DNA of 64,000 nucleotides. Origin: Pseudomonas sp. SJZ074 (GTDB taxonomy: Bacteria; Pseudomonadota; Gammaproteobacteria; Pseudomonadales; Pseudomonadaceae). The translations under genes and the position numbers were made by a program. The notes beneath the pieces are model-generated. The model was not told where the DNA came from, did no database searches, and worked only from the letters and a program-made list of their open reading frames with translations. Below, in pieces: positions 35,872-46,810 of this stretch. Location: positions 1 to 64,000 of the forward strand of contig NZ_VIUE01000012.1 in assembly GCF_007828215.1 (NCBI RefSeq), in the 5' to 3' direction. Position 1 is the stretch's first letter, and each line of letters starts with the position of its first letter.

Positions 35872-37218
35872 ATGACAGAGCTACTCGCGTCCATGCAAAC
35901 CGCACTCGGCCTGCCCACGGCCCCGATCCGCTTCGCGAGTGACGGCGCCCTGCCTTCGGCGTTCGCCGTTACGGAGCTGGCCAGCGCCAGTATCGCCGTG
36001 GCCGGCCAGGCGATAGCCGAGCTCATTGGCCAACAGACCGGCCGCTTGCCGTCCCTCGAGGTCGATCGGCGCCTGGCCTCGTTCTGGTTCGCCACGTCGC
36101 TGCGCCCCATTGGCTGGAGCGTGCCGCCGATGTGGGACCCGGTGGCCGGTGACTACGCCACCGCCGACGGCTGGATTCGCCTGCACACCAATGCGCCGCA
36201 TCATCGACGGGCGGCGGAAAAGGTCCTCGGTGCCTGCGTCGATCGCGCCGACATGGCGAGCAAAGTGATCCGTTGGAACAAGACCGAACTGGAACAAGCC
36301 GTCGTCGACGCCGCTGGCTGCGCCGCCGAGATGCGCTCGTGGCAGGCCTGGCAAGTACATCCCCAAGGCAAGGCAGTGAATGCCGAGCCGCTGGTGCACT
36401 TCGCTGAAGCCGTCGAGGCACACCACAAACCCTGGCTCGGCTCCGTGGCCCAACCACTGGCCGGCCTCAAGGTCCTGGACCTGACCCGCGTACTGGCGGG
36501 TCCCGTCGCCAGCCGCTTCCTCGCAGGCCTGGGGGCCGACGTCTTGCGGATCGATCCACCGACCTGGAACGAACCCGGCGTGATTCCGGAAGTCACCCTC
36601 GGCAAACGCTGCGCCCGCCTCGACTTGCATCAGCCCGACGACCGCGTCGCGTTCGAAGCACTGCTCAAGGACGCCGACATCCTGCTGCACGGCTACCGTG
36701 CCGACGCCTTGGAGCGCCTGGGCTATGGCGCCGAGCAACGCCACAGGATCGCCCCTGGCCTGATCGATGTCAGCCTCAACGCCTACGGTTGGAGCGGCCC
36801 GTGGCAGCACCGGCGCGGCTTCGACAGCCTGGTGCAGATGAGCTGCGGCATCGCTGATACCGGCATGGCCTGGAAACAGGCCGATAAACCGACACCGCTG
36901 CCCGTTCAGGCGCTGGACCACGGCACCGGCTACCTGATGGCGGCCAGTGCCGTGGTGTTGCTGGCCCGACGCCTGGCAAACGGGCAAGGCGGCTCGGCAC
37001 GCCTGTCCCTGGCGCGTACCGCCCGACTGCTGATCGAGGGTGGCGCGGGTATCCAGGCCGCGCTACGCCCCGAGGACGAGCAGGATCTGGGTGTGCTGAT
37101 CGAGCAGACACCGTGGGGGCCGGCTCGCCGGTTGCAAGTACCGCTGAAAATCACCGGCACGCCCTGGCAATGGACACGCGCAGCAACCACACTCGGCGCC
37201 CATCGGGCGCAATGGTGA
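35872..37218 (+). CDS. CoA transferase, family III (CaiB/BaiF)
   Basis: 448 aa. The second half carries the clear CaiB/BaiF core (LAGLKVLDLTRVLAGPVASRF-type, about residues 196-215; GADVLRIDPP; then GYRADALERLGYG and LIDVSLNAYGWSGPW). The conserved Asp of family III enzymes cannot be placed with certainty by eye. ATG at 35872 is supported by GGAGGG 6 nt upstream; longer frames back to 35779 overlap DUF454. Acyl substrate unknown. It precedes arcD but is separated by a probable ANR-controlled promoter. Confidence 0.85.
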   Translation: MTELLASMQTALGLPTAPIRFASDGALPSAFAVTELASASIAVAGQAIAELIGQQTGRLPSLEVDRRLASFWFATSLRPIGWSVPPMWDPVAGDYATADGWIRLHTNAPHHRRAAEKVLGACVDRADMASKVIRWNKTELEQAVVDAAGCAAEMRSWQAWQVHPQGKAVNAEPLVHFAEAVEAHHKPWLGSVAQPLAGLKVLDLTRVLAGPVASRFLAGLGADVLRIDPPTWNEPGVIPEVTLGKRCARLDLHQPDDRVAFEALLKDADILLHGYRADALERLGYGAEQRHRIAPGLIDVSLNAYGWSGPWQHRRGFDSLVQMSCGIADTGMAWKQADKPTPLPVQALDHGTGYLMAASAVVLLARRLANGQGGSARLSLARTARLLIEGGAGIQAALRPEDEQDLGVLIEQTPWGPARRLQVPLKITGTPWQWTRAATTLGAHRAQW

Positions 37219-37231
37219 TCGACTCCGTCTT

Positions 37232-37245
37232 CTGACCTGGATCAG
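37232..37245. promoter_or_regulatory. ANR/DNR-like box upstream of arcD
   Basis: CTGAC-CTGG-ATCAG, close to the TTGAT-N4-ATCAA consensus and to the degenerate box described for Pseudomonas arcDABC. A -10-like TACGCT lies about 29 bp from its centre, consistent with a -41.5 activator position. Confidence 0.5.
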
Positions 37246-37305
37246 CTACTGAAGCGATAAGTCGACATACGCTGTGACTCTCCTCGGCTGCCTCGGAGTC
37301 ATGCA

Positions 37306-38733
37306 ATGTCTGATACCCCCGGAAAACTTCGCTTGGGTGCGCTGGTCGCGCTGGTAGTGGGTTCGATGATCGGCGGGGGAATCTTTTCCTTGCCGCAGAA
37401 CATGGCCGCCAGTGCCGACGTCGGTGCCGTCCTGATTGGCTGGGCGATTACCGCGGTGGGCATGCTGAGCCTCGCATTCGTGTTCCAGACCCTGGCCAAC
37501 CGCAAACCCGATCTGGACGGCGGCGTGTACGCCTACGCCAAGGCCGGCTTCGGCGGCTACATGGGTTTCTCCTCGGCCTGGGGTTATTGGATCAGCGCCT
37601 GGCTGGGCAACGTCGGCTACTTCGTCTTGCTGTTCAGCACCCTGGGTTACTTTTTCCCGGTTTTCGGTGAAGGCAACACGGTCGCAGCGGTGATCGGCGC
37701 GTCGCTGCTGCTGTGGGCCGTGCATTTCCTGGTGCTGCGCGGCATCAAGGAAGCCGCCTTCATCAACCTCGTCACCACCATTGCCAAGATCGTGCCGCTG
37801 GCGTTGTTCGTGTTGATCACGGTGTTCGCCTTCCGGCTCGACATTTTCACCACCGATATCTGGGGCGTGAAAACCCCGTAGTTGGGCAACGTGATGAACC
37901 AGGTGCGCAACATGATGCTGGTGACCGTCTGGGTGTTCATCGGCATCGAGGGTGCGAGCATTTTTTCCGCCCGCGCCGAGCGACGCTCGGACGTGGGCAA
38001 GGCCACCGTGATCGGTTTCATTACCGTGCTGCTGTTCCTGGTGCTGGTGAACGTGCTGTCCCTGGGCATCATGACCCAGCCGGAGCTGGCGAAGCTGCAG
38101 AACCCGTCCATGGCGGCGGTGCTGGAGCACGTAGCGGGCCATTGGGGCGCGGTGCTGATCAGCGTCGGCCTGATCGTTTCGCTGCTCGGCGCCCTGTTGT
38201 CGTGGGTGCTGCTGTGCGCCGAGATCCTGTTCGCCGCCGCCAGGGACCACACCATGCCGGCGTTCCTGCGTCGCGAAAATGCCAACCATGTACCGGCCAA
38301 CGCCCTGTGGCTGACCAACGCCATGGTCCAGCTGTTCCTGATCGTCACCCTGTTCTCGGCCAGTACCTACCTGTCGCTGATCTACCTCGCCACCTCGATG
38401 ATTCTTGTGCCCTACCTGTGGTCGGCGGCCTATGCGCTGCTGCTGGCGGTGCGCGGCGAAACCTACCGGAACGCCCTGGCCGAACGCCGCAAGGACCTGG
38501 CCATCAGCGCCATCGCCCTGCTCTACGCGGTGTGGTTGTTGTATGCCGGCGGGATCAAGTACCTGCTGCTCTCCGCGCTGCTCTACGCCCCCGGCGCGGT
38601 GCTGTTCGTCAAGGCCAGGCGCGAAGTGGGCCAACCGGTTTTCACCGCTGTCGAGAAGCTGATTTTCACCGCCGTGGTCGCAGGCGCCGTGGTGGCCGCA
38701 TACGGGCTCTACAGCGGCTTCCTGACTTTGTGA
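37306..38733 (+). pseudogene. arcD: Arginine/ornithine antiporter ArcD, interrupted by an in-frame TAG
   Basis: 476 codons in a single frame encode a 12-TM APC-superfamily arginine:ornithine exchanger ([20 protein letters not shown] start, [12 protein letters not shown] in TM1, later GIEGASIFSARAERR), but codon 192 (37879-37881) is TAG, splitting it into 37306-37881 (191 aa) and 37882-38733. The frame is open and conserved on both sides (KTP, stop, LGNVMNQVRNMM), so this is one base change from a sense codon such as CAG, GAG, AAG, TCG, TTG or TGG, not a frameshift. Downstream arcA, arcB and arcC are intact. Either a genuine recent null, a suppressed amber, or a sequencing error. A restart at ATG/GTG codons soon after the stop would lack the first five or so helices. 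Confidence 0.88.
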
Positions 38734-38763
38734 TCGCTGAATGTTTTAACGGGAGGATGTGTA

Positions 38764-40020
38764 ATGACCACGGAAAAAATGCAGTACGGCGTTCATTCCG
38801 AAGCCGGTAGATTGCGTAAAGTCATGGTGTGTTCCCCAGGCCTGGCCCATCAGCGACTGACCCCGAACAACTGCGATGAACTGTTGTTCGATGACGTGCT
38901 GTGGGTCAACCAGGCCAAGCGCGACCATTTCGACTTCGTCACCAAGATGCGCGAGCGGGGCATCGACGTGCTGGAAATGCACAACCTGCTGACCGACATC
39001 GTCGCCATCCCCGAAGCCCTGGACTGGATCCTGCAACGCAAGGTCACCCCCAACTCGGTGGGCCTGGGCCTGGTGAATGAGGTCGATTCGTGGCTGCGCA
39101 GCCTGGAACCGCGCCGGATCGCCGAATACCTGATCGGTGGCGTCTCTGCCGATGACCTGCCCGACAGCTTCGGCGGCAAGACCATCCAGATGTTTCGCGA
39201 CTTCCTCGGGCACTCTAGTTTCATCCTGCCGCCGCTGCCCAACACCCAGTTCACCCGCGACACCACCTGCTGGATCTACGGCGGCGTCACCCTGAACCCG
39301 ATGTACTGGCCGGCGCGCCGCCAGGAAACCCTGCTGACCACCGCCATCTACAAATTCCACCCCGGGTTCACCCACGCCGACTTCCAGATCTGGTACGGCA
39401 ACCCGGACCTGGACCATGGCAGCGCCACCCTCGAAGGCGGTGACGTGATGCCCATCGGCAACGGTGTCGTGCTGATCGGCATGGGCGAGCGCTCATCCCG
39501 CCAGGCCATCGGCCAACTGGCGCTGAACCTGTTCAAGCACCAGGCCGTGGAGCGGGTCATCGTCGCCGGCCTGCCGAAGTCCCGGGCGGCCATGCACCTG
39601 GACACCGTGTTCAGTTTCTGCGACCGCGACCTGGTGACCGTATTCCCGGAAGTAGTGAGCCAGATCGTTGCCTTCTCCCTGCGCCCCGACGAGAGCAAAC
39701 CCGGCGGTATCGACGTGCGTCGCGAAGAAGGCAGCTTCATCGACACCGTTGCCGCCGCCCTCAGGCTCCCCGCGCTGCGCGTGGTGGAAACCGGCGGCAA
39801 CAGCTTCGCCGCCGAGCGCGAACAATGGGACGACGGTAACAACGTGGTGGCGCTGGAACCGGGCGTGGTGATCGGCTACGACCGCAACACCTACACCAAC
39901 ACGCTGCTGCGCAAGGCCGGGGTGGAAGTCATCACCATCAGCGCCAGCGAACTGGGCCGGGGCCGTGGCGGCGGCCATTGCATGACCTGCCCGATCATTC
40001 GCGACCCGATCGACTACTGA
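38764..40020 (+). CDS. arcA: Arginine deiminase
   Basis: 418 aa. It hydrolyses arginine to citrulline and ammonia, the first step of the ADI pathway. Guanidino-group enzyme family: substrate-binding [12 protein letters not shown] (about residue 161), [24 protein letters not shown] (about 224), and the catalytic Cys near the C-terminus in GGGHCMTCP (about 405). ATG at 38764 has GGGAGGA upstream. Second gene of arcDABC, 30 bp after arcD. Confidence 0.97.
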   Translation: MTTEKMQYGVHSEAGRLRKVMVCSPGLAHQRLTPNNCDELLFDDVLWVNQAKRDHFDFVTKMRERGIDVLEMHNLLTDIVAIPEALDWILQRKVTPNSVGLGLVNEVDSWLRSLEPRRIAEYLIGGVSADDLPDSFGGKTIQMFRDFLGHSSFILPPLPNTQFTRDTTCWIYGGVTLNPMYWPARRQETLLTTAIYKFHPGFTHADFQIWYGNPDLDHGSATLEGGDVMPIGNGVVLIGMGERSSRQAIGQLALNLFKHQAVERVIVAGLPKSRAAMHLDTVFSFCDRDLVTVFPEVVSQIVAFSLRPDESKPGGIDVRREEGSFIDTVAAALRLPALRVVETGGNSFAAEREQWDDGNNVVALEPGVVIGYDRNTYTNTLLRKAGVEVITISASELGRGRGGGHCMTCPIIRDPIDY

Positions 40021-40032
40021 AGGAGATGCACC

Positions 40033-41043
40033 ATGGCGTTCAACATCCACAACCGGAACCTGCTCAGCCTCGAACACCACACACCCCGGGAACTGCGCTA
40101 CTTGCTGGACCTGTCCCGCGACCTCAAGCGGGCCAAGTACACCGGCACCGAACAGCAGCACCTCAAGGGCAACAACATCGCGCTGATCTTCGAGAAAACC
40201 TCGACACGCACCCGTTGCGCGTTCGAAGTGGCGGCCTATGACCAGGGTGCCAATGTCACCTACATCGACCCCAACTCGTCACAGATCGGCCACAAGGAAA
40301 GCATGAAGGACACCGCCCGCGTACTCGGGCGCATGTACGACGCCATCGAATACCGGGGTTTCAAGCAGGAAATCGTCGAAGAGTTGGCGAAGTTCGCTGG
40401 CGTACCGGTGTTCAACGGCCTGACCGATGAATACCATCCGACGCAAATGATTGCCGACGTGCTGACCATGCGCGAGCACGCCGACAAACCGATCCATGAG
40501 ATCAGCTACGCGTACCTGGGCGATGCGCGGAACAATATGGGCAACTCGTTGCTGCTGATCGGCGCAAAACTGGGGATGGACGTGCGCATTTGTGCGCCCA
40601 AGGCCCTGTGGCCCCACGACGATCTGGTGCAGCGCTGCCATCAATACGCCGAAGAAAGCGGCGCGCGTATCACCCTTACCGAAGATCCGGAAGCGGCGGT
40701 CAAGGGCGTGGACTTCATTCACACCGACGTCTGGGTTTCCATGGGCGAGCCGGTCGAAGCGTGGGCCGAGCGGATCGAGCAACTGTTGCCTTACCAGGTC
40801 AATGCCGACCTGATGAAGGCCACCGGCAACCCGCGCACGAAATTCATGCACTGCCTGCCGGCGTTTCATAACAGCGACACCAAGATCGGCAAACAGATTG
40901 CCGAACAGTATCCGTACCTGGCCAACGGCATCGAAGTCACGGACGACGTATTCGAGTCACCGGCGTGCATCGCCTTCGAGCAGGCGGAAAACCGCATGCA
41001 CACCATCAAGGCGATCCTGGTGTCGACATTGGCGGATCTCTAA
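40033..41043 (+). CDS. arcB: Catabolic ornithine carbamoyltransferase
   Basis: 336 aa. Phosphorolyses citrulline to ornithine and carbamoyl phosphate. The carbamoyl-phosphate site [11 protein letters not shown] is at about residue 56 and the ornithine-side motif MHCLPAFHN at about 272. It follows arcA by 12 bp with AGGAG ahead of the ATG. Length and position in arcDABC mark it as the catabolic enzyme, as opposed to anabolic ArgF. Confidence 0.97.
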   Translation: MAFNIHNRNLLSLEHHTPRELRYLLDLSRDLKRAKYTGTEQQHLKGNNIALIFEKTSTRTRCAFEVAAYDQGANVTYIDPNSSQIGHKESMKDTARVLGRMYDAIEYRGFKQEIVEELAKFAGVPVFNGLTDEYHPTQMIADVLTMREHADKPIHEISYAYLGDARNNMGNSLLLIGAKLGMDVRICAPKALWPHDDLVQRCHQYAEESGARITLTEDPEAAVKGVDFIHTDVWVSMGEPVEAWAERIEQLLPYQVNADLMKATGNPRTKFMHCLPAFHNSDTKIGKQIAEQYPYLANGIEVTDDVFESPACIAFEQAENRMHTIKAILVSTLADL

Positions 41044-41049
41044 ACCCAC

Positions 41050-41159
41050 CGCATGCCCCTGTGGGAGCGGGCTTGCTCGCGAAAGCGGTCTGTCAGCCAG
41101 TACATCAATCACTGACACACCGCTTTCGCGAGCAAGCCCGCTCCCACAAGGGGCATGCG
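41050..41159. repeat. REPIN with extra outer arms between arcB and arcC
   Basis: Core REPIN 41061-41147 (GTGGGAGC...GCTCCCAC), extended by perfectly paired outer arms CGCATGCCCCT (41050-41060) and AGGGGCATGCG (41149-41159). It fills most of the 147-bp gap in the operon. Confidence 0.88.
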
Positions 41160-41190
41160 TTGTCAGTTACATTTTTTAAAGGACAACACC

Positions 41191-42120
41191 ATGCGCATCG
41201 TCGTTGCCCTGGGCGGTAACGCCCTCCTGCGTCGGGGTGAACCCATGACCGCCGACAACCAACGCAGCAACATCCGCACCGCGACCGAACAGATCGCCAG
41301 GATCCATGCCGGCCACCAACTGGTGATCGCCCACGGCAACGGCCCGCAAGTCGGCCTGCTGTCGTTGCAAGCGGCGGCCTATACGTCGGTAACCCCGTAT
41401 CCGCTGGACGTGCTGGGCGCCGAGACCGAAGGCATGATCGGCTACATCATCGAGCAGGAACTGGGCAACCTGCTGGACGCCGACGTGCCCTTCGCCACGC
41501 TGCTGACCCAAGTGGAAGTGGATGCCAACGACCCGGCCTTTCAACACCCCACCAAACCCATCGGCCCGGTCTACAACCAGCAGGAGGCGCAGAAACTGGC
41601 CGCCGAAAAAGGCTGGACCATCGCCCCGGACGGCGACATGTTTCGGCGGGTGGTCGCCAGTCCGAAGCCCAAGCGCATCTTTGAAATCCGGCCGATCAAG
41701 TGGCTGCTGGAAAAGGGCAGCATCGTGATCTGCGCCGGCGGTGGCGGTATCCCGACGATGTACGGTACCGACGGCAAGCTGCAAGGCGTTGAAGCGGTCA
41801 TCGACAAGGACCTGTGCTCGGCGCTGTTGGCCGAACAATTGGGGAGCGATCTGCTGGTGATCGCCACCGATGTCGACGCGGTTTACATTGACTTCGGCAA
41901 GCCAACCAGCAAGGCCATCGCCCGGGCCCACCCCGACGAACTGGAAAAACTCGACTTCGCTGCCGGTTCCATGGGGCCCAAGGTGCAAGCCGCCTGCGAA
42001 TTTGCGCGCAATACCGGCAAGGTCGCGGTGATCGGATCCCTCTCGGACATCGATGCTATCGTCCACGGCACCGCCGGCACCCGCATCAGCACGGCGACGA
42101 CAGGCATCGCTTATCGATAA
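41191..42120 (+). CDS. arcC: Carbamate kinase
   Basis: 309 aa amino-acid-kinase-fold enzyme making ATP from carbamoyl phosphate and ADP, the energy-yielding step of the ADI pathway. [14 protein letters not shown] at the N-terminus, [10 protein letters not shown] near residue 46, ICAGGGGIP near 177 and [11 protein letters not shown] near 262. ATG at 41191 has AAAGGA upstream; the longer frame to 41155 runs into the REPIN. Last gene of arcDABC. Confidence 0.97.
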   Translation: MRIVVALGGNALLRRGEPMTADNQRSNIRTATEQIARIHAGHQLVIAHGNGPQVGLLSLQAAAYTSVTPYPLDVLGAETEGMIGYIIEQELGNLLDADVPFATLLTQVEVDANDPAFQHPTKPIGPVYNQQEAQKLAAEKGWTIAPDGDMFRRVVASPKPKRIFEIRPIKWLLEKGSIVICAGGGGIPTMYGTDGKLQGVEAVIDKDLCSALLAEQLGSDLLVIATDVDAVYIDFGKPTSKAIARAHPDELEKLDFAAGSMGPKVQAACEFARNTGKVAVIGSLSDIDAIVHGTAGTRISTATTGIAYR

Positions 42121-42184
42121 CCGGAAACTCCCAGGACAGATCCGGGGTCTGTTCTACTTCCATGCCTTTCCAGGAGAGCCGCTC

Positions 42185-42544
42185 ATGGCCATGTTCCAAC
42201 CCGGTCACCTGCACATAGAGCGCCATGCGCTGAACAAGGATGATTTCAGCTACAACCTCTGCATCGATTACGAAGTGGTCCAGGATCCCACGGAAGGCAC
42301 CGGCATGTCGTTCCGGTTGCATGGCACGGTCGAGAACAAAAACGTCGACGAGAGCTTTTTCCTGCCCAAGGACCTGGCCTTCGACTTTGCCCGGCACGCC
42401 ACAAACATCGCGCAAAAATACGGCATGCCGAAGAGCGCCAGCATCGGCTCGATGCACACGTATTACGACGACATGTTCGAGGATGTGCGCAAGCAACTGG
42501 ATGTAAAACCGGGCGATCCGGTGAAGCCCGAGCATTTGGCGTAA
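42185..42544 (+). CDS. DUF5064 family protein
   Basis: 119 aa small soluble protein starting MAMFQPGHLHIERHALN, found in Pseudomonas as DUF5064; function unknown. ATG at 42185 has CAGGAGAG upstream; the longer frame from 42053 overlaps arcC and is rejected. It follows arcC by 64 bp and may be the tail of the arc transcript. Confidence 0.8.
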   Translation: MAMFQPGHLHIERHALNKDDFSYNLCIDYEVVQDPTEGTGMSFRLHGTVENKNVDESFFLPKDLAFDFARHATNIAQKYGMPKSASIGSMHTYYDDMFEDVRKQLDVKPGDPVKPEHLA

Positions 42545-42562
42545 ACCGCCCCTGTTTCTCCT

Positions 42563-42588
42563 GTGGGAGCGAGCCTGCTCGCTCCCAC
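42563..42588. repeat. Collapsed REP hairpin
   Basis: GTGGGAGCGAGC-CT-GCTCGCTCCCAC, a 26-nt perfect palindrome-like hairpin consisting only of the outer REP arms joined directly. It looks like a REPIN that has lost its middle. Confidence 0.8.
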
Positions 42589-42705
42589 AGGGGTATCCGT
42601 GTCCTGAATGCCAGGGTAATTGCACCTTCCACTCCACTGGCAACTCCCCCCGGCTGACCTATGCTCAAAGCAGTACCCCAGGGTATTCGTTCAGAGGTCA
42701 TCGCC

Positions 42706-42882
42706 ATGAACATCAGAACAAAAAGACGCCTCGCCATTTTCGTGACCTGCACCGCCACGCTTGCGCTATACGGTACGGCGGCCTACCGGGTCGAGCAGGC
42801 CAGGCAACTGCCCCGTGAATACGCCAGTTGCAACTTCGAACGCTGCATCCCGCACAACGCGACCCTGAACGCCTTGCGCTGA
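42706..42882 (+). CDS. Small hypothetical membrane-anchored protein
   Basis: 58 aa. A basic start (MNIRTKRRL), one hydrophobic stretch (about residues 9-25) and a short polar tail with two Cys (NFERCIPH region). ATG at 42706 with AGAGG upstream; an in-frame ATG at 42661 is less likely. Unrecognised; could be a short secreted or anchored protein. It converges with pobR. Confidence 0.5.
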   Translation: MNIRTKRRLAIFVTCTATLALYGTAAYRVEQARQLPREYASCNFERCIPHNATLNALR

Positions 42883-42889
42883 GGCGTGT

Positions 42890-43783
42890 TCAGTCGTCCG
42901 GCTGATCGGTCTTGAGCCGGTCCCGGAAGGCCTTGGGCGAGATACCGACGCGACGGCGGAAGAGGCGGGTGAAGTTGGTCGGATCGGAGAACCCGAGCAC
43001 CTCGGAAATTTCGTAGATGGTCATGCCGGTGTAGGTCAGCATTCGCTTGGCCTCGAGCAACTGACGCTCATGCATGATCTGCAGTGCCGGCTGCCCCGCC
43101 AGCTCGCGGCAGGTGCCGTTGAGGTGCGACACGGAAATGCCCAGGCGATGGGCCAGGTCTTCGACCTTGACGTGCTCGCGGTAGGTTTCTTCCACCAATT
43201 GAATGAACCCGTTGAGGTATTCCCGGGCCCGCTGCGGGCGCTGGCTCTGGGTGCGCCGCTGCATGACCTGGCGGCTGACCCAGACCATGATCACGTTGAC
43301 CAGTGCGTGCATGAGCATTTCCCGGGCCGGTTGATGCCCCATGTACTCGCTCTGCAAGGCGCTGAACAGACTGTTGAGGTAGTCGGCGTTTTCACCCGCC
43401 GGGTAACTCTCGGCCTGGGCCAGGATGTTCACCGAATGGCCCAACTGCCCCTGCAGGTGCGTTACCAGCGGCGCCGCCAGGGTCACCACGTAACCTTCCA
43501 CATCTTCGGAAAAGCGAAAGCCATGGACCGACAGCGGCGGCAGAATCTGCACCGCCGGCTCGTCAAGCTGGGTGCGCTGGCCTTCGATCTCCAGCTCCGC
43601 CCGCCCCTTGAAGACGAACAGTAACTGGCAGAGATCGGCATGCCGATGGGGTTTGATTTCCCATTGATGCTCGCGGCTGCGCTTGGAGATGGTTTCACAG
43701 TGCAGCAAATCCGGCGTCGGCCAGTCCTGGCTTTCGCCGTAGAGCTTGAACACCGGGATCGAAGGCAGCTCAGTTTTTTTCAT
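42890..43783 (-). CDS. pobR: AraC-family activator of pobA
   Basis: 297 aa. An N-terminal cupin-like effector domain (about residues 35-110; IKPHRHADLCQLLFVFKG) and a C-terminal AraC double HTH (about 195-290; VEDLAHRLGISVSHLNG, YEISEVLGFSDPTNFTRLFRR). Divergent from pobA with a 173-bp shared region, the arrangement of AraC-type PobR/PobC regulators that induce pobA in response to 4-hydroxybenzoate. Effector inferred from context. Confidence 0.88.
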   Translation of the reverse strand: MKKTELPSIPVFKLYGESQDWPTPDLLHCETISKRSREHQWEIKPHRHADLCQLLFVFKGRAELEIEGQRTQLDEPAVQILPPLSVHGFRFSEDVEGYVVTLAAPLVTHLQGQLGHSVNILAQAESYPAGENADYLNSLFSALQSEYMGHQPAREMLMHALVNVIMVWVSRQVMQRRTQSQRPQRAREYLNGFIQLVEETYREHVKVEDLAHRLGISVSHLNGTCRELAGQPALQIMHERQLLEAKRMLTYTGMTIYEISEVLGFSDPTNFTRLFRRRVGISPKAFRDRLKTDQPDD

Positions 43784-43908
43784 AACGAGGATCGGCCTCG
43801 GGTAGCGGGCGATAATCGCACCGATTGGCAGAAAGTACAGGTATCGGCTCAGTTTTCCCCTTCAATTGACAGGCCCGCAAGGAAAAAATGCAAGGACTCG
43901 GTTCATAA

Positions 43909-45147
<1,239 letters not shown>

Positions 45148-45216
45148 CCGACTACCGATTTACACTGCGGGCTCCGTCTCCACTCGCCTCTTTGGCGTGA
45201 TCCCGCAGGTTCTACC

Positions 45217-46734
45217 GTGACTCAGCTCAATTCGCTCAATGTCCAGCCGCCCGCCATCCGCAGCGTACTGGTGGCCCTGATGCTGGCGATTTTTCTCGGT
45301 GCGCTGGACCAGACCATTGTCGCCGTCTCGATGCCGGCCATCTCCGCCCAGTTCAAGGACGTCAGCCTGTTGGCCTGGGTGATTTCCGGCTACATGGTCG
45401 CCACGACCGTGGCGGTACCGATCTACGGCAAGCTGGGCGATCTCTATGGTCGCCGGCCGCTGATGCTGTTCGGCATGGGGCTGTTCACCCTGGCTTCGCT
45501 GTTCTGCGGCCTGGCGCAAAGCATGGAACAGCTGGTGCTGGCGCGGATCCTTCAGGGCATCGGTGCCGGCGGGATGATCTCCGTGAGCCAGGCGATCATC
45601 GGCGACATCGTGCCGCCCCGCGAGCGTGGCCGCTATCAGGGTTACTTCAGCAGCATGTACGCGGTGGCCAGCGTGGCCGGGCCGGTGCTGGGCGGCTACA
45701 TGACCGAATACCTGTCGTGGCGCTGGGTGTTCTGGATCAACCTGCCGCTGGGCCTGGGCGCCTGGCTGGTGGCCCGCCGCACCCTGGTCGGGCTGTCGGT
45801 GCCGCAACGCACGCCGATCATCGACTACCTGGGCACCGTGTTGCTGATCATCGGCCTGAGCGCCTTGCTGCTGGGCATTACCCAGGTCGGCCAGGGGCAG
45901 GCCTGGCACAGCCCTGGCGTACTGGGGCTGCTGGGGTGCGCGGTGGTGACGCTGGGCGTGTTCGTCTGGCACGAACGCCGCGCCCGGGAGCCTTTGTTGC
46001 CGATGCACCTGTTTGTCAACCGCAGCGCAGTGTTGTGTTGGTGCACGGTATTTTTCACCAGCTTCCAGGCGATTTCCCTGACGGTACTGGTGCCATTGCG
46101 CTTTCAAAGCGTGACCGGTGCCGGCGCCGACAGCGCGGCATTGCACCTGCTGCCGCTGGCGATGGGTTTGCCCATCGGCGCGTATTTCGCCGGACGCCGC
46201 ACCTCGATCACGGGTCGCTACAAACCGATGATCCTCAGCGGCGCCCTGCTCTTCCCCTTCGCCATCCTCGGCATGGCCTGCACGGCGCCCGACGCGTTCT
46301 GGCTCAGCAGCCTGTTCATGCTGCTGGGCGGCATCGCCTCGGGCATGCAGTTTCCCACTTCGCTGGTGGGTTCGCAGAACTCGGTGCAACAACGGGATAT
46401 CGGCGTCGCCACCAGCACCACCAACCTGTTCCGCTCCCTCGGCGGCGCGGTGGGCGTGGCGCTGATGTCGGCGTTGCTGCTGGCCTTGCTGCAGGATTCA
46501 GGTTTCGCCCAGCTCGCCGGTTCGTCGCTGATCAGCGAAGGCCACTCCGGCAATGCCTTGCTGGACGGCTTGAACGCCGCCCCGGGCGAAGCACGGGACG
46601 CCCTGCGCCTGGAATTGCAGACGACGTTCCGGCATCTGCTGCTGATCAGCGCGGCTGTGTCATTGCTGGGGTTGGCGGCGGCGGTGGCGATGCCGAATAG
46701 ACTGTTGCGTGGACGGGAGGAACAGGTTCGGTAG
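45217..46734 (+). CDS. MFS efflux transporter, DHA2 (14-TM, EmrB/QacA-like)
   Basis: 505 aa with about 14 hydrophobic helices. TM1 contains the family motif LGALDQTIVAVSMP (about residue 28), motif A GKLGDLYGRRP at about 70, and antiporter motif C GPVLGGYMTEYLSWRWVFW at about 155. GTG start at 45217. Proton-driven export of drugs or other organic compounds; substrate unknown. It follows pobA by 69 bp on the same strand, which may be fortuitous. Confidence 0.88.
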   Translation: MTQLNSLNVQPPAIRSVLVALMLAIFLGALDQTIVAVSMPAISAQFKDVSLLAWVISGYMVATTVAVPIYGKLGDLYGRRPLMLFGMGLFTLASLFCGLAQSMEQLVLARILQGIGAGGMISVSQAIIGDIVPPRERGRYQGYFSSMYAVASVAGPVLGGYMTEYLSWRWVFWINLPLGLGAWLVARRTLVGLSVPQRTPIIDYLGTVLLIIGLSALLLGITQVGQGQAWHSPGVLGLLGCAVVTLGVFVWHERRAREPLLPMHLFVNRSAVLCWCTVFFTSFQAISLTVLVPLRFQSVTGAGADSAALHLLPLAMGLPIGAYFAGRRTSITGRYKPMILSGALLFPFAILGMACTAPDAFWLSSLFMLLGGIASGMQFPTSLVGSQNSVQQRDIGVATSTTNLFRSLGGAVGVALMSALLLALLQDSGFAQLAGSSLISEGHSGNALLDGLNAAPGEARDALRLELQTTFRHLLLISAAVSLLGLAAAVAMPNRLLRGREEQVR

Positions 46735-46810
46735 TTGCCTTGAAACACAGAACCCTGAGTGAAATACAAATCCCCTCGCCACAAAAAGCTTCTTTGCAAG
46801 GCTGAAGGAC

